Positions 21,460 through 34,049 are shown, numbered from the stretch's first letter. The stretch: DNA of 64,000 bases from Gammaproteobacteria bacterium (GCA_030426355.1 JAUHYQ010000001.1:1-64000), one strand, 5' to 3'. Numbers and translations are program-made. The notes: a model not told the origin generated them from the letters alone.

Positions 21460-22136
21460 GCAACATTTCGCGTGGATGAGTTGACCAGACCCTGCACCAG
21501 GGCAGCACGTCTGCCAAGTCGCGGGCGGACCACCGTCGCCGGGATGGTTTCCTTGCTGGCCATGACCAGATAGGCATTCGCAAAGTAGCCGCCACGTTGA
21601 AGCAACTTTAGTGTGCTGTTGCTTGCCGGCGTGACGTAACAAGCCCGAACGTCATCCACACGCAAATTTAGCAGGGTTAACCAGTCACAGATACGCCGTT
21701 TGGAAATGTGCCGGAACCAGCCGCGCGGATAGCCGTTTACCGCGAGCTTATGCCGCACGCCCCACCAGCTGTAAGGATTGAAACCCAGCACAATGAGCTT
21801 GCCGCCCGGCCGCAGAACCCGATGTATTTCGCGCAATACGGCATGCGGGTCGGCGCTAAGTTCCAGCGTATGCGGCAATAGCACCGCATCCACACTGTCA
21901 GTGCGGATGGCCAGTCGGGATGGTAAACAACGCGCATCGCACAGGCTCTCGGTTGAAGGAGAAAAAATAAGCGCGGCCTGCGTGCGTGCCGATGCGAGCA
22001 AGGCTCCGGAAGGACCCCAGCTGCCGACCTGCACAATCTGGTCGCCAAAGACACGCTCCAACACCGCATGAGCTAACTCACACTCCTGCGCAAATAACGC
22101 CCGCCCCGCTTTACTATCCAGCCAAACGTCTTGCAA
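21456..22136 (-). CDS. SAM-dependent methyltransferase
   Basis: [38 protein letters not shown]; usual neighbour of rnhA-dnaQ. Confidence 0.85.
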   Translation of the reverse strand: MQDVWLDSKAGRALFAQECELAHAVLERVFGDQIVQVGSWGPSGALLASARTQAALIFSPSTESLCDARCLPSRLAIRTDSVDAVLLPHTLELSADPHAVLREIHRVLRPGGKLIVLGFNPYSWWGVRHKLAVNGYPRGWFRHISKRRICDWLTLLNLRVDDVRACYVTPASNSTLKLLQRGGYFANAYLVMASKETIPATVVRPRLGRRAALVQGLVNSSTRNVA

Positions 22137-22290
22137 CGCTGCACCCCACAGCCTTAACCCGCGTGCGAATCATCATACCCGAGCCTGCTGATCAGGTGTA
22201 GGGCTGCGCGGAGCAACTAAATTCAGCTTGAATGGTGCTGCCAAAATAGGCCTAATATGCCGCATTCTGAGTGAGACAGCAGGGACAACG

Positions 22291-23103
22291 ATGGGATTTC
22301 TCTCCGGCAAACGTGCGCTTATCGTGGGCGTCGCCAGCAAACGCTCCATCGCCTGGGGTGTGGCAGCAGCCATGCACCGCGAGGGCGCCGAACTGGCCTT
22401 CACCTACCAGAACGACAAACTTAAAGAACGCGTCACCGGCTTTGCCAGTGAAGTGGGCTCAAATATCGCGCTGCCGCTCGACGTATCCAGTGATGCCGAG
22501 TTAAAAGCCGTGTTCCGCGATCTGGAGACAGAGTGGGGAGAATTCGACAACATTATTCATGCCGTGGGCTATGCCCCCAAGGAATGCCTGGCTGGCACCT
22601 TTGTGGAATCGGTGACGCGCGAAGGCTTCCAGATCGCGCACGACATCAGCGCCTATAGCTTTGCTGCGATGGCCCGCGAGGCGCTGCCAATGCTGCGCTC
22701 CGGCAGCGCCTTGCTGACCATGAGCTATCTGGGCGCCGAACGCTCGATACCGAACTATAACGTTATGGGCCCCGCGAAAGCGTCGCTTGAGGCTTGTGTG
22801 CGATTCATGGCAGCCGATCTCGGTCCGCGCAATATTCGGGTCAACGGTGTTTCGGCGGGGCCGATCAAAACACTGGCGGCTTCCGGTGTCGGGAATTTTC
22901 GCAAGTTGCTGGCCCATGCCAAAGCGGGCACGCCGCTGCGACGAAACGTCACCATCGAAGATGTCGGTAATGTAACGGCATTTTTGTGTTCAGATCTGGC
23001 ATCGGCCATTACCGGCGAGATCGTCCACGTCGATTGTGGTTACAGCACAGTAGGGATGAGCTTCTCGGTGGACGAAGATGAGGAAGTGATCGCCCAGCGC
23101 TGA
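22291..23103 (+). CDS. fabI: Enoyl-[acyl-carrier-protein] reductase (NADH)
   Basis: [51 protein letters not shown]. Confidence 0.95.
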   Translation: MGFLSGKRALIVGVASKRSIAWGVAAAMHREGAELAFTYQNDKLKERVTGFASEVGSNIALPLDVSSDAELKAVFRDLETEWGEFDNIIHAVGYAPKECLAGTFVESVTREGFQIAHDISAYSFAAMAREALPMLRSGSALLTMSYLGAERSIPNYNVMGPAKASLEACVRFMAADLGPRNIRVNGVSAGPIKTLAASGVGNFRKLLAHAKAGTPLRRNVTIEDVGNVTAFLCSDLASAITGEIVHVDCGYSTVGMSFSVDEDEEVIAQR

Positions 23104-23138
23104 AAACCTTCAGGGCAGCAACTCGTGCGAGATACGTG

Positions 23139-24407
23139 TTACTGCTCGTCGTCCGCCAGGGTTTCGCCTTCGAGCCGGGCAACAATCGCCGCGCAACTAC
23201 AGTCTCCCAGCACATTGACACTGGTGCGCGCCATGTCAAGCACACGATCAAATACAAACAGCACGGCAATAGCCTCAACCGGCAGACCGACTGCGGCCAG
23301 AATAATTGCAATGGCGACCAGCGATGCGGCCGGTATCCCCGCAACACCAATCGATGTAAGCAGCGCGGTGAATACCACAATCAACTGCGTACCGAAATCG
23401 AGTTCCACCCCGTAGGCCTGTGCAATAAACATAACCGACGCACACTCATAGAGCGCCGTGCCGTTCATGTTAACGGTCGCACCTAAGGGCAATACAAAAC
23501 TGCAGATCTTGTTTGAAACACCAACCTTTTTTTCCATGTGCTCCATGGTTATAGGCAACGTCGCCGATGAAGATGCCGTGGAGAAAGCAGTCAGTAACGC
23601 GGGGCTGACATTCTGCATGAACCGCCACGGGTTCAGACGCGCGACGCCCTTTAACAACAGCGGCAGCGTAATCAGTGCGTGCACGGCGAGACCCAGGGCA
23701 ACCACACCCGTGAACAGCAACAGGGGCCCGGCCGCATCGAATCCGGTGCGGGCGACCACGCGGGCCACCAGCGCGAATACGCCGATGGGGGCGAACAACA
23801 TAACCCACTCAGTCATGCGCATCATGACCTGAAACACGCCGGTCCAGAAGCTCATGAGCGGCTCAGCGAAATCATGCTCAAGCCGCGTCATGAAGAAGCC
23901 GAATAACAGACAGAAGACGATGACCCCGAGCAATTGCCCTTCCGCTGCCGCGGCGACAATATTCGATGGCACGGCCCGCAGCAGCACGGCTACTATATCC
24001 CCCGCCCCCTTGTCAGTGACTTGCTCGGACACTTCGGCGGCACCCATTTCAAGCGCCAGAATATCGCGCACGGGCTCACCATCCAGTTCGCCAGGGCGTA
24101 CAAGATTAACCAGCGCCAGGCCGACCAAAATCGCAGCCAGTGTCGTTACCGCGTAGAAAGCGAGCGTCTTGCCGCCCAACCGGCCGATGTGCGCCGAGCT
24201 GCCGAGACCGGCGACACCGACAATGATAGATGAGGCGATCAAAGGCACGATCAGCATCTTCAGCGCATTAAGAAACAAGGTGCCGAAGAATTCGTACAAG
24301 TCGTAGAAGACGATGCCAAACAGACTGGCAGAATCGCCCGTCAACCAGCCGCTAAGCCCACCGAGCAGGATAGCCAATGCAATCTGCCAGTGGAGTTGTA
24401 ATTTCAT
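23139..24407 (-). CDS. Dicarboxylate/amino acid:cation symporter (DAACS family)
   Basis: AFSTASSSATLPITM and LPLGATVNMNGTALYE motifs. Confidence 0.92.
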   Translation of the reverse strand: MKLQLHWQIALAILLGGLSGWLTGDSASLFGIVFYDLYEFFGTLFLNALKMLIVPLIASSIIVGVAGLGSSAHIGRLGGKTLAFYAVTTLAAILVGLALVNLVRPGELDGEPVRDILALEMGAAEVSEQVTDKGAGDIVAVLLRAVPSNIVAAAAEGQLLGVIVFCLLFGFFMTRLEHDFAEPLMSFWTGVFQVMMRMTEWVMLFAPIGVFALVARVVARTGFDAAGPLLLFTGVVALGLAVHALITLPLLLKGVARLNPWRFMQNVSPALLTAFSTASSSATLPITMEHMEKKVGVSNKICSFVLPLGATVNMNGTALYECASVMFIAQAYGVELDFGTQLIVVFTALLTSIGVAGIPAASLVAIAIILAAVGLPVEAIAVLFVFDRVLDMARTSVNVLGDCSCAAIVARLEGETLADDEQ

Positions 24408-24414
24408 CCGGATT

Positions 24415-26334
24415 TTAGAGCCCGATGCCTAGCTCATTTTCTATCAGGTCGGGGGTAACAACCACCTGTGCATCCCCGATCAGCGACTCTACGATCGCGT
24501 TGGCCTGCCCACCGCCCAGCTGAATTGCCAATTGCTGCTTGCGAGTGTCGCGATCTTCAAGGCTAAAATTGTCGGGCCTGCCTGGTATGGCCGCTGTGAC
24601 ACGGAAAAGGGCGTAGTCGCCGGAAGCAAGCAACTTGTTCACGTAAACTGTTTCGCCAGCCACCGGTTTGGGCGCACGAAACACCTCGGCAGCCAACTCG
24701 GGCGGCATGGCGTCATCGCCGCGGCGCATGCCGGACACTGCAGTGAACGACTGCCCTACCTCCGCCGCAATGGTGTCGGCGGGTGCGCCCGCATTCAGAC
24801 GATTGAGGAGGTCTGCCGACACTTCTGCACCTTTGGCAATAGCGGCTTCCTGCAGCAACACATTGCGAATGTCGTCCCGAACTTCTTCCAATGGCCGAAC
24901 CACCGAAGGCCGATGCTCGGTCACCCGAAGCACCACCGCACGTCCATCGTCGAGCATAATAACCGGGCTGTTCTCGCCGTCGTCCATGACTTCCAAACTG
25001 AACGCGCTATCCACCAGCTCCGGGCTGAAACCCAAATCGCCGCCACCGTTGCGGGTAAACATGTCGACTGACTGCAATGGCAGGCCCATCGATTCTGCCA
25101 CAGGCGCCAAACCGTCCAGACTTTCCAGCGCCTGTTCGTCCAACTCGTCCAACAATTCATCGTAGCGGTCAGCAGCCTGTTCTTCGCGCAGGCGTTGCCT
25201 CAGTTCGTCGGCCACATCCGCAAAATCAATCCGTGCGCTCTCGCGCACATCATCCAGACGGATCAGATGGAAACCAAACTCGGTGCGAACCGGGGGGGAG
25301 ACATCACCCTTATTAACCAATGCAAGCATCGCGTTTTCGAATTCCTGAGCAGGCGCGTCGCCTGTTCCCAGCCAGCCCAGGCTCCCGCCTTTAGACGCCG
25401 AGGCCGTATCGGCTGAATATTTAGCCGCCAGGCTCTCAAACGAAGCGCCGGCCGCCAGCTCTTCACTCACTTGCTGAGCCTGCTGCGCGGCTGCCGCCTC
25501 ATCGTCACCAAAGGCAATAAGAATGTGACTCACCTGCCGGTCATCGGGGCCGCGAAACTCTTGCTGATTCTGGTCAAAGTATTCGCGCAATTCGCTATCG
25601 CTTACCTCCGCCTCGGCGAGCAAATCAGCGTAATTCACCACCACGTATTCAAGCGCGACGGATTCCACACTCTGATATAGACTGGGATCCATTGCGTAGC
25701 GTTCGGCAATGGCATCTTCCGATATGCTTATCCGATCAACCCACTGGCTTGCCGGGATCAACATGAATTCAACGTCACGACTCTCGCCATCGAGGGCTAT
25801 ATAGCGGCGGAATTCGGCTGGCGTATAGAAAGAACTGTACGCGATGCCTTCCGCGTATTGACGCATCTCCAATGTGCGCCGTTCTTCATACTCGAAACGC
25901 TGCGGCGTAAAGCCCTGTGAATTCAATAACTGCTCATAGGCCGGCTGTGAAAAGCGACCACCCACATGAAATGCCTGATTCGACTGAATAGCGGCAACCA
26001 GGTCTGCATCACTGACACGATATCCTTGGGACTGCACGTGCTGAGCAAGCGCGCGGTTGCGCACCAACTGGTCGATAACGGATCGAGCCATATTCTCGGC
26101 CAGCTCGGGCGGAAGCTGGGCACGAAAATTGCTTTCCCACTGCTGACGCTGTTGCTGATAGGTCGCCCGGAACTCACTGATTGGAACGTCCTCGCCGTTG
26201 ACCGTAAATGCCGTACCGGCTGGCGTGAAGCCGGTGTCGATGTTGCCAAAGGTAACCACCAGGGTAAGGGCAATAGCGCCCAGGATAAACCAGGCGAACC
26301 AACCGGTTAGTTTTTCACGTATGACTTGCAGCAT
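24415..26334 (-). CDS. ppiD: Periplasmic folding chaperone / peptidyl-prolyl isomerase PpiD
   Basis: Single N-terminal TM, SurA-like N region, parvulin domain (RQVSHILIAF...GGSLGWLGTGDAPAQEFENA). Confidence 0.9.
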   Translation of the reverse strand: MLQVIREKLTGWFAWFILGAIALTLVVTFGNIDTGFTPAGTAFTVNGEDVPISEFRATYQQQRQQWESNFRAQLPPELAENMARSVIDQLVRNRALAQHVQSQGYRVSDADLVAAIQSNQAFHVGGRFSQPAYEQLLNSQGFTPQRFEYEERRTLEMRQYAEGIAYSSFYTPAEFRRYIALDGESRDVEFMLIPASQWVDRISISEDAIAERYAMDPSLYQSVESVALEYVVVNYADLLAEAEVSDSELREYFDQNQQEFRGPDDRQVSHILIAFGDDEAAAAQQAQQVSEELAAGASFESLAAKYSADTASASKGGSLGWLGTGDAPAQEFENAMLALVNKGDVSPPVRTEFGFHLIRLDDVRESARIDFADVADELRQRLREEQAADRYDELLDELDEQALESLDGLAPVAESMGLPLQSVDMFTRNGGGDLGFSPELVDSAFSLEVMDDGENSPVIMLDDGRAVVLRVTEHRPSVVRPLEEVRDDIRNVLLQEAAIAKGAEVSADLLNRLNAGAPADTIAAEVGQSFTAVSGMRRGDDAMPPELAAEVFRAPKPVAGETVYVNKLLASGDYALFRVTAAIPGRPDNFSLEDRDTRKQQLAIQLGGGQANAIVESLIGDAQVVVTPDLIENELGIGL

Positions 26335-26348
26335 AGGGTTCTCAAATA

Positions 26349-26425
26349 TGGCGGAGTGGACGGGACTCGAACCCGCGACCCCCGGCGTGACAGGCCGGTA
26401 TTCTAACCAACTGAACTACCACTCC
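26349..26425 (-). tRNA. tRNA-Asp(GTC)
   Basis: GGAGTGGTAGTTCAGTTGGTTAGAATACCGGCCTGTCACGCCGG...CCACTCCGCCA. Confidence 0.97.
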
Positions 26426-26436
26426 GCGCTTTGAAC

Positions 26437-26512
26437 TGGTGGGTGCTGAGGGGATCGAACCCCCGACCTACGCCTTGTAAGGGCGCCGCTCTACCAGCTG
26501 AGCTAAGCACCC
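26437..26512 (-). tRNA. tRNA-Val(TAC)
   Basis: GGGTGCTTAGCTCAGCTGGTAGAGCGGCGCCCTTACAAGGCG...AGCACCCACCA. Confidence 0.97.
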
Positions 26513-26543
26513 AGTATCTTGCCTTGAACATTAATCATTCCAC

Positions 26544-26570
26544 AAAGAAATCGGCGCTAAAAAGCGCCGA
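26544..26570 (-). terminator. Rho-independent terminator downstream of hupB
   Basis: TCGGCGCT-TTTT-AGCGCCGA followed by TTTCTTTG on the minus strand. Confidence 0.75.
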
Positions 26571-26642
26571 ATTCCTTGTGCGCAAAGCCCTTCAGCAGAG
26601 CCTACGCAGGCCCGAAAAGAGCCCGTGTGCGCGAAAGGCGCG

Positions 26643-26915
26643 CTAGTTTACGGCATCCTTCAGAGCTTTGCCAGCCTTAAAGCTGGGCACTCTGCTGGCT
26701 TTGATTTGGATAGTTTCACCCGTGCGAGGATTGCGGCCCTGACGAGCTGCGCGCTTCTTCACGGAGAAAGTACCAAAACCCACCAGAGAGACCGTATTAC
26801 CGACCTTCAACGTCCCTTCAATCGCATCAATCATGGCATCCACGGCACGACCCGCATCAGCCTTCGAAAGATTTGTTTGAGACGCTACTGATTCAATCAA
26901 TTCACCCTTGTTCAT
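26643..26915 (-). CDS. hupB: DNA-binding protein HU
   Basis: [30 protein letters not shown]...[15 protein letters not shown]. Confidence 0.96.
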   Translation of the reverse strand: MNKGELIESVASQTNLSKADAGRAVDAMIDAIEGTLKVGNTVSLVGFGTFSVKKRAARQGRNPRTGETIQIKASRVPSFKAGKALKDAVN

Positions 26916-27070
26916 CAAACCACCTATTAACGAACTACTGCATGAAAAAAGTGAGGCATCGCTATGATGTCTCCCCCGCTGTGCAGTCGCATTGCAATGG
27001 CGCACATTGCGATCCGCGACAAATCCCGAAACCCAATAACTGCAAGGGATAGGCAATTCTTATACCAGCC

Positions 27071-27110
27071 GAAAAAAACTGCTGTCAACAAAATCGCCGC
27101 GACAGCAGTT
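27071..27110 (-). terminator. Rho-independent terminator of lon
   Basis: Minus strand AACTGCTGTC-N14-GACAGCAGTT followed by TTTTTT. Confidence 0.9.
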
Positions 27111-27119
27111 AGAACGGCT

Positions 27120-29531
27120 CTAATGAGCCCTTAAATTCTTGTCGTCCGGCGGCGTCGATTGCTGCTGCTGCTCCTCGCCGGCAGCTTCCTGAGACTGCGG
27201 AACCGGCATATGCTGCAGCGCTATTTCCAGCACTTCATCTATCCAACGCACCGGAAGTATCTCCAGTTTGTCCTTGATGTTCTTCGGAATTTCCACCAGA
27301 TCCTTTTCGTTCTCCTTGGGAATCACGACCGTACCGATACCGCCCCGGTGAGCTGCCAACAGCTTTTCCTTGAGCCCACCAATCGGCAATACTTCGCCGC
27401 GCAGTGTGATTTCGCCGGTCATCGCGACATCCGAGCGAACCGGGATGTTGGTGATGGAAGAAACCAAGGCTGCGCACATTCCGACGCCTGCGCTGGGCCC
27501 GTCTTTAGGGGTAGCGCCCTCCGGAACATGGATATGAATGTCCAGATTCTGGTGAAAATCGGGGCTGATACCGAGCACTTCTGCACGACTGCGCACCACC
27601 GTAGCCGCCGCCTGAATCGACTCCTGCATGACTTCGCCCAGCTTGCCAGTATGAATCAACTTGCCTTTACCGGGCATGACCGTCGCTTCGATGGTTAGCA
27701 ACTCGCCGCCCACCTCCGTCCAAGCCAGGCCGGTCACCTGGCCGACCTGATCGTTCACGTCTGCACGACCGTAGCGGAACTGACGCACGCCCAGGTATTT
27801 CTGCAGGCCCTTTGGCAACACGTGCACCTGTGCTTCGCGCGGGCGCAGTAGCAGGCCTTTCACCACCTTGCGGCAAATCTTGGCAATTTCGCGCTCCAGA
27901 TTGCGCACACCGGCTTCCCTCGTGTAGTACCGGATCACATCGCGCAGCGCGCTGTCGGAAATCGCCAGTTCTTCCGGCTTCAGGCCATTGGCCTTCATTT
28001 GTTTCGGTAACAGGTAGCGTCGGGCGATGTTGAGCTTCTCATCCTCGGTATATCCGGGGATGCGGATCACCTCCATGCGATCCAGCAAAGGTGCCGGAAT
28101 GTTCATGGAATTCGCGGTGCACACGAACATCACGTCGGACAAATCGAAGTCCACTTCGAAGTAATGATCACCAAAAGTGGAGTTCTGCTCAGGGTCGAGC
28201 ACTTCGAGCAGCGCGGAGGACGGGTCGCCCCGGAAATCCATCGACATCTTATCGATTTCATCAAGCAAAAACAGCGGGTTACGCACCCCCACCTTGGCAA
28301 GGTTCTGCAGAATCTTGCCCGGCATAGAGCCGATGTAGGTGCGTCGATGCCCCCGAATCTCGGCCTCATCCCGCACGCCACCGAGCGACATGCGAACGAA
28401 CTGGCGATTAGTGGAACGGGCTATGCTTTGCCCCAGCGAGGTCTTACCCACGCCTGGCGGGCCCACCAGGCATAGTATCGGACCCTTGAGTTTCTTCACC
28501 CGCAACTGCACGGCCAGATACTCAAGAATGCGTTCCTTGACCTTCTCCAGACCGTAATGATCCTCTTCGAGGATCTTTTCGGCCCTGTCCAGCTTTCGCA
28601 GGATGCGTGTCTTTTTCGTCCACGGCACCTTGACCAGCCAATCTATGTAATTGCGCACCACGGTGGCTTCGGCCGACATGGGCGACATCATTTTCAATTT
28701 GTTGAGTTCAGAAGTGGCTTTTTCTTTCGCCTCCGGCGTCATGCCGCACTCTTCGATCTTGGCCTCGAGCTCGGCAAGCTCGTTGGGAGCATCCTCCATT
28801 TCGCCAAGCTCTTTCTGAATCGCCTTCATCTGCTCGTTCAGGTAGTACTCTCGCTGGCTGCGCTCCATTTGCTGCTTTACGCGGCCGCGAATACGCTTCT
28901 CTATGCGCAGCATGTCGATCTCAGCGTCAATCAGCGACATAACATGCTCTAAACGTTCGCGCAGGCCTTCAACTTCCAGTACTTTTTGCTTTTCATCCAG
29001 CTGCAGCGACATATGGGCAGCCACGGTATCGGCCAGCCGACCCGGCTGCTCAATACTGGTAAGCGACGCCAGGATCTCCGGCGGCACTTTCTTGTTGAGT
29101 TTTACGTAGTTTTCGAACTGGGAAACGATGGTGCGCTTGAGGCCGTCCAACTCGCGCGAATCGTCCCCGCTCTGCTCTTCGATCAATTCAATGTCGGCGC
29201 TGAAATAGTCCCCTTCATGTATTGCAGTGACACGAGCGCGATTGGCACCTTCTACCAGGACCTTCACGGTACCATCGGGCAATTTGAGCAACTGCAGAAT
29301 GGTGGCGAGCGTACCCACGCGATAAATGTCATCGGCCGTCGGCGAGTCGATATCGGCCTGTTTCTGCGCGACCAGCAGGATTTTCTTGCCGGACTCCATC
29401 GCGGTGTCCAATGCGGTAATGGACTTTTCCCGGCCAACAAACAGCGGAATTACCATATGCGGGTAAACGACTACGTCCCGCAACGGGAGAATCGGTACAT
29501 GCTGCATAGACTGCTCAGATATCTCGGACAT
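27120..29531 (-). CDS. lon: ATP-dependent protease La
   Basis: [17 protein letters not shown] Walker [16 protein letters not shown] catalytic Ser. Confidence 0.97.
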   Translation of the reverse strand: MSEISEQSMQHVPILPLRDVVVYPHMVIPLFVGREKSITALDTAMESGKKILLVAQKQADIDSPTADDIYRVGTLATILQLLKLPDGTVKVLVEGANRARVTAIHEGDYFSADIELIEEQSGDDSRELDGLKRTIVSQFENYVKLNKKVPPEILASLTSIEQPGRLADTVAAHMSLQLDEKQKVLEVEGLRERLEHVMSLIDAEIDMLRIEKRIRGRVKQQMERSQREYYLNEQMKAIQKELGEMEDAPNELAELEAKIEECGMTPEAKEKATSELNKLKMMSPMSAEATVVRNYIDWLVKVPWTKKTRILRKLDRAEKILEEDHYGLEKVKERILEYLAVQLRVKKLKGPILCLVGPPGVGKTSLGQSIARSTNRQFVRMSLGGVRDEAEIRGHRRTYIGSMPGKILQNLAKVGVRNPLFLLDEIDKMSMDFRGDPSSALLEVLDPEQNSTFGDHYFEVDFDLSDVMFVCTANSMNIPAPLLDRMEVIRIPGYTEDEKLNIARRYLLPKQMKANGLKPEELAISDSALRDVIRYYTREAGVRNLEREIAKICRKVVKGLLLRPREAQVHVLPKGLQKYLGVRQFRYGRADVNDQVGQVTGLAWTEVGGELLTIEATVMPGKGKLIHTGKLGEVMQESIQAAATVVRSRAEVLGISPDFHQNLDIHIHVPEGATPKDGPSAGVGMCAALVSSITNIPVRSDVAMTGEITLRGEVLPIGGLKEKLLAAHRGGIGTVVIPKENEKDLVEIPKNIKDKLEILPVRWIDEVLEIALQHMPVPQSQEAAGEEQQQQSTPPDDKNLRAH

Positions 29532-29618
29532 GCTTGCCTCCGTTCAGAAGTCCTTTCACGCGGCAGACAGAGGGCCGCTGCCCTCCCTGCATTTTTTCAG
29601 GCCGGCCTTTAGCTCTCG

Positions 29619-30935
29619 CTAATGCAGGTCTGAACCGGTCGGACGCGGCTTTGCCGCCTCCTCAGCCTGGGCCTGCTGCGCGTCTTCCGACTCGTAGATG
29701 ACGTAGGGCTTGGTTTCGCCGTTAACCACACCTTCATCGACCACCACTTTGGTCGCATTCAGCATGCTCGGCAGGTCATACATGGTGTCTAAAAGCACAC
29801 TTTCAAGGATCGTGCGCAGACCGCGGGCGCCTGTTTTGCGTTCCATCGCTCGTTTGGCTATTGCCCGCAGGGCGTCATCGCGGAATTCGAGATCCACACC
29901 CTCCATTTCGAACAGTTTCTGATACTGCTTGGTCAGCGCATTGCGCGGCTCCACCAATATGGTGACCAGAGCGTCTTCATCCAGTTCCGTGAGCGTGGCC
30001 ACCACCGGCAAACGCCCGACAAATTCAGGAATCAGGCCGAAACGGATCAAATCCTCCGGTTCGACGTCGCTCAGCAATTCACCAACACTGGCCTCTTCTT
30101 CACCAGACTTGATTTCCGCCACAAAGCCGATGCCGGCTTTTTCTGAGCGGTTCTGAATGATCTTTTCCAGCCCCGCAAAAGCCCCACCCACCACGAACAG
30201 AATATTGCTGGTATCAACCTGCAAAAACTCCTGCTGCGGGTGCTTGCGACCCCCTTGCGGCGGCACCGAAGCGATGGTGCCCTCGATCAGCTTCAGCAAT
30301 GCCTGTTGCACGCCCTCACCCGAAACGTCACGGGTAATTGACGGGTTGTCTGACTTGCGCGAAATCTTATCGATCTCATCAATGTACACAATGCCGGTTT
30401 GCGCTTTATCAACATCGTAGTCGCACTTTTGCAACAATTTTTGAATGATGTTTTCGACATCCTCACCAACGTAACCTGCCTCTGTCAGCGTGGTGGCATC
30501 GGCGATCGTGAAGGGCACATTTAGCAATCGCGCCAACGTTTCCGCGAGCAGCGTCTTACCGCAACCGGTAGGGCCTATCAGCAAGATATTACTCTTGGCC
30601 AGCTCAATGTCGTTCTTGTCGGAACTGCGGCTGTCTAGCCGCTTGTAGTGGTTATAAACGGCCACCGACAAAACTTTCTTGGCCTTCGACTGCCCGATTA
30701 CGTACTGATCAAGTACATCGTTAATTTCGTGCGGCTTCGGCAACTTGGAACCGCTCTGTTCCGTGCGGTCATCCAGCTCCTCGCGAATGATGTCGTTACA
30801 CAGCTCGACACACTCGTCGCAGATAAAGACTGAAGGGCCGGCAATGAGCTTGCGCACCTCATGCTGGCTCTTGCCGCAGAAAGAGCAGTACAGGAGTTTG
30901 CCCTCTTCTCCCCTGCCTCGCGATTCGTCAGACAT
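29619..30935 (-). CDS. clpX: ATP-dependent Clp protease ATP-binding subunit ClpX
   Basis: Zn-finger [48 protein letters not shown]. Confidence 0.97.
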   Translation of the reverse strand: MSDESRGRGEEGKLLYCSFCGKSQHEVRKLIAGPSVFICDECVELCNDIIREELDDRTEQSGSKLPKPHEINDVLDQYVIGQSKAKKVLSVAVYNHYKRLDSRSSDKNDIELAKSNILLIGPTGCGKTLLAETLARLLNVPFTIADATTLTEAGYVGEDVENIIQKLLQKCDYDVDKAQTGIVYIDEIDKISRKSDNPSITRDVSGEGVQQALLKLIEGTIASVPPQGGRKHPQQEFLQVDTSNILFVVGGAFAGLEKIIQNRSEKAGIGFVAEIKSGEEEASVGELLSDVEPEDLIRFGLIPEFVGRLPVVATLTELDEDALVTILVEPRNALTKQYQKLFEMEGVDLEFRDDALRAIAKRAMERKTGARGLRTILESVLLDTMYDLPSMLNATKVVVDEGVVNGETKPYVIYESEDAQQAQAEEAAKPRPTGSDLH

Positions 30936-31071
30936 TCAATACCTCTGTGACCAGCCAGGCTGGCCCGCGATTTCGCCAGTAACCCGTAAACTGACGTGCC
31001 AACTATATATCACGCATCGCGCCAGCGGTGCAAAACACCGTTGCACAGACGCAACAAATGACTCAAAACCC

Positions 31072-31701
31072 TTATTCCGACTTACCCTTCGACTTGCTGT
31101 CGCCGGCACGCCGTTCCAGCACCGTATCGATCAAACCGTACGCCACGGCTTCAGTCCCGGACATAAAATAGTCACGGTCGGTATCCTGCTCGATACGCTC
31201 CAGTGATTGACCCGTATGAAGCGCTAACAGTTCATTCAAGCGCGCTTTGGTTTTCAGTACTTCCCGCGCATGAATATCGATGTCAGACGCCTGGCCCTGA
31301 AAGCCCGCCAGCGGCTGATGGATCATCATCCGCGAATGCGGCAAACAAAACCGCTTACCCTTGGCGCCGCCGGCCAACAGGAACGCGCCCATGCTGGCCG
31401 CCTGACCTACGCAAATCGTGCTCACCTCAGGACGGATAAACTGCATTGTGTCGTAGATAGACAGGCCCGCACTAACCGAACCGCCAGGGGAGTTAATGTA
31501 GAGATGAATATCCTTGTCGGGATTTTCGGACTCCAGAAATAACAACTGCGCAACAATGACATTGGCTACCTGGTCCTCGACCGGACCAACCAAAAACACC
31601 ACGCGCTCTTTTAAGAGGCGCGAGTAAATATCATAAGAGCGTTCCCCGCGTGAGGTTTGCTCCACCACCATCGGAATCAGATTCAGCGCACGTTCATTCA
31701 T
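31072..31701 (-). CDS. clpP: ATP-dependent Clp protease proteolytic subunit
   Basis: [56 protein letters not shown]. Confidence 0.97.
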   Translation of the reverse strand: MNERALNLIPMVVEQTSRGERSYDIYSRLLKERVVFLVGPVEDQVANVIVAQLLFLESENPDKDIHLYINSPGGSVSAGLSIYDTMQFIRPEVSTICVGQAASMGAFLLAGGAKGKRFCLPHSRMMIHQPLAGFQGQASDIDIHAREVLKTKARLNELLALHTGQSLERIEQDTDRDYFMSGTEAVAYGLIDTVLERRAGDSKSKGKSE

Positions 31702-31703
31702 AT

Positions 31704-32993
31704 TCAGAGCTCCATTAACTCACGAAAGGCCATCTTTTTGGTGGAAAGCTTCGCTTTGCTTTGCAAAAACTCAATCACCTGCTCTTCAAGTACCGCATTT
31801 TCGACCTGACCCAAAAACCGGGGGTTCTGCAGGTACATGTTACGCAGTTCCTCCGGTTTTTCGTAAGGCGCAACCAGCTCGTCCACCTTGGCTGTAACGC
31901 GCTCACGATCAACCTCGAGTTTATTCTCCGCAATGATTTCCTGCAGCAACAATCCCAGCCGCACTCGCTTCTCTGCAGGCTCTTTAAAAGTGTCTTCCGG
32001 CGGCGCCTGCGCGTGATCCTTAATGCCCATGCGCTCCATGGCGTCGTGCTGCATGGAATGCGCCTCCTGCCGGATCAGCACGGCCGGCACAGCAATCGGG
32101 TTCTGTGCCGCCAGACCTTCCATGACCTGTCGCTTGACCTCGCCCCGGACCTTGGCGTCGCACTCGCGCTCCATATTTTTGAGGATATCGGCCCGCAAGT
32201 CGTCTGCGGCACCGCTCTCAATGCCATAACTCTTGACGAACTCTTCACTTAACTCCGGCAGCACAATTTCGGAAACGACCTTAATGGTCAGCTCGAACTC
32301 TGCTTTAGCTCCGGCCAGTTCCGGGGCGTGGTAATCTTTGGGGAACTTGACTTTGACAGTCTTTACGTCGCCGGCTTTCAGCCCGCGGATGCCTTTCTCG
32401 AAGTCTTCCAGCATTTGCCCTTCACCGAGCACAAATTCAAAATCTTCGGCGCTACCACCTTCAAAGGGTTCGCCTTTAACCGTGCCGTTAAAATCGAGCT
32501 TTACCTTGTCGCCATCGGCGGCCTTGCGATCTACCTCCGCCCAGTCGGCACGTTGCTTAAGCAGGTTCTGGACCATCTCGTCGACCTCAGCAGGCGTAAT
32601 GCTCACTTCCGGCTGCTGGACCTTGATCTTGTCGAGGCCCTTGATCTGCACCTCAGGGAAAACCTCAAACACGGCCACATAGCTCAGATCCTGACCTTCG
32701 GCAAGATTTTCGGGCTCGATATTCGGGCTGCCCGCAGGCTGCAGCTTTTGCTGGGTAACCGCTTCGGAGTACGTACTCTGCAGCACTTCCTGCAGCACTT
32801 CCTGCCGCACCTGGGCGCCGAAATGTTGCTTGACGACGTTGGGCGGAATCTTGCCGGGACGGAAACCCTGCAGTTTGGCCTGACGACCCACCTTCTTGAG
32901 CCGCACCTGGACCTCATTCTCGATACGATCAGCAGGCACCTGCACCCGCATGCGCCGCTCGAGACCGTTCTCGGATTCAATTGAAACCTGCAT
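31704..32993 (-). CDS. tig: Trigger factor
   Basis: [45 protein letters not shown]; genomic order tig-clpP-clpX-lon-hupB. Confidence 0.96.
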   Translation of the reverse strand: MQVSIESENGLERRMRVQVPADRIENEVQVRLKKVGRQAKLQGFRPGKIPPNVVKQHFGAQVRQEVLQEVLQSTYSEAVTQQKLQPAGSPNIEPENLAEGQDLSYVAVFEVFPEVQIKGLDKIKVQQPEVSITPAEVDEMVQNLLKQRADWAEVDRKAADGDKVKLDFNGTVKGEPFEGGSAEDFEFVLGEGQMLEDFEKGIRGLKAGDVKTVKVKFPKDYHAPELAGAKAEFELTIKVVSEIVLPELSEEFVKSYGIESGAADDLRADILKNMERECDAKVRGEVKRQVMEGLAAQNPIAVPAVLIRQEAHSMQHDAMERMGIKDHAQAPPEDTFKEPAEKRVRLGLLLQEIIAENKLEVDRERVTAKVDELVAPYEKPEELRNMYLQNPRFLGQVENAVLEEQVIEFLQSKAKLSTKKMAFRELMEL

Positions 32994-33023
32994 TATAACT
33001 ACCTGTAATATATGATTTTTATA

Positions 33024-33108
<85 letters not shown>

Positions 33109-33251
33109 TGAACGCTGCCTGCCCACCTGTCGCGATCGCCGCGCGCCGACCTCTTTCGCTTTCGAGCCACTTATATAGAATATCCCGCCCGCCGCAGCGC
33201 CGGTGACCGAGCGCGCGATTATAGCGAACTCCGGACAATTAAGGACCTCAC

Positions 33252-34049
33252 ATGAACGTGGTGATTACAGGCAGTACCAAGGGCATCGGACTGGGCATGG
33301 CGCGGGAGTTTCTGCAGCGCGGTCATCGCGTCATGATTTCGAGCCGCGGACAGTCGGCAGTCGATGCGGCCATTGCAGAGCTGGCGGGCGAATTCGAAAT
33401 CGCGCGCATCGCTGGCCAGCCCTGTGACGTATCCGACAGAGCTCAGGTGCAAGCGCTTTGGGACAAATCGGCCAGTTCTTTTGGCACCGTGGATATCTGG
33501 ATCAATAACGCCGGGCGTGACGGCGAGCAGAAGCTGTTTCACGAGCTGCCGCCTGAAGACTATGTGCAAACCGTCAACACCAATTTAATTGGCCTGATGC
33601 ACTGCAATCACGTCGCATTGCGGGGCATGCATCAACAGGGCAGCGGACAAATCTGGAACATGGAGGGCTTCGGCAGCGACGGCTCAACCATGCCGCGCTA
33701 CGGCGTTTATGGCTCCACCAAATACGCTCTGCGCTACTTCACAAAGGTCTTGATTAAAGAGTGCAAGGATACGCCGGTGCAGATGTGTTATCTGAGTCCC
33801 GGCATGGTCATTACCGACATGCTGATCTCGCCGGAAATGCGCAACGGTCCGGAATGGCCGCGGAAAAGAGGCATCTACAATATTCTGGCTGATCGCGTGG
33901 ACGTGGTGACCCCCTGGCTGGTAGAGAACATCCTGGCCGCAAGTGGAAACGGCTCGGCGGTGCGCTGGCTGACCACGCCAAAGGTTATCTGGAGGTTCCT
34001 GACCGCAAAAATCACCAAACGGGATATTCTGACACCGATGGGCATGTAG
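33252..34049 (+). CDS. SDR family oxidoreductase, chlorophyll b reductase (NYC1/NOL)-like
   Basis: VVITGSTKGIGLGMAREFL, WNMEGFGSDGSTMPRYGVYGSTKYALRYFTKVLIKE, LSPGMVITDML. Confidence 0.75.
   Translation: MNVVITGSTKGIGLGMAREFLQRGHRVMISSRGQSAVDAAIAELAGEFEIARIAGQPCDVSDRAQVQALWDKSASSFGTVDIWINNAGRDGEQKLFHELPPEDYVQTVNTNLIGLMHCNHVALRGMHQQGSGQIWNMEGFGSDGSTMPRYGVYGSTKYALRYFTKVLIKECKDTPVQMCYLSPGMVITDMLISPEMRNGPEWPRKRGIYNILADRVDVVTPWLVENILAASGNGSAVRWLTTPKVIWRFLTAKITKRDILTPMGM

Noticed and set aside
26198-26646. ORFs containing MAEWTGLEPATPGVTGRYSNQLNYH and GSNPRPTPCKGAALPAELST
   Set aside because: Antisense read-through of tRNA-Asp and tRNA-Val; a well-known artefact.
28986-29612. 208-aa plus-strand ORF antisense to lon
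   Set aside because: Shadow ORF; lon is intact on the other strand.
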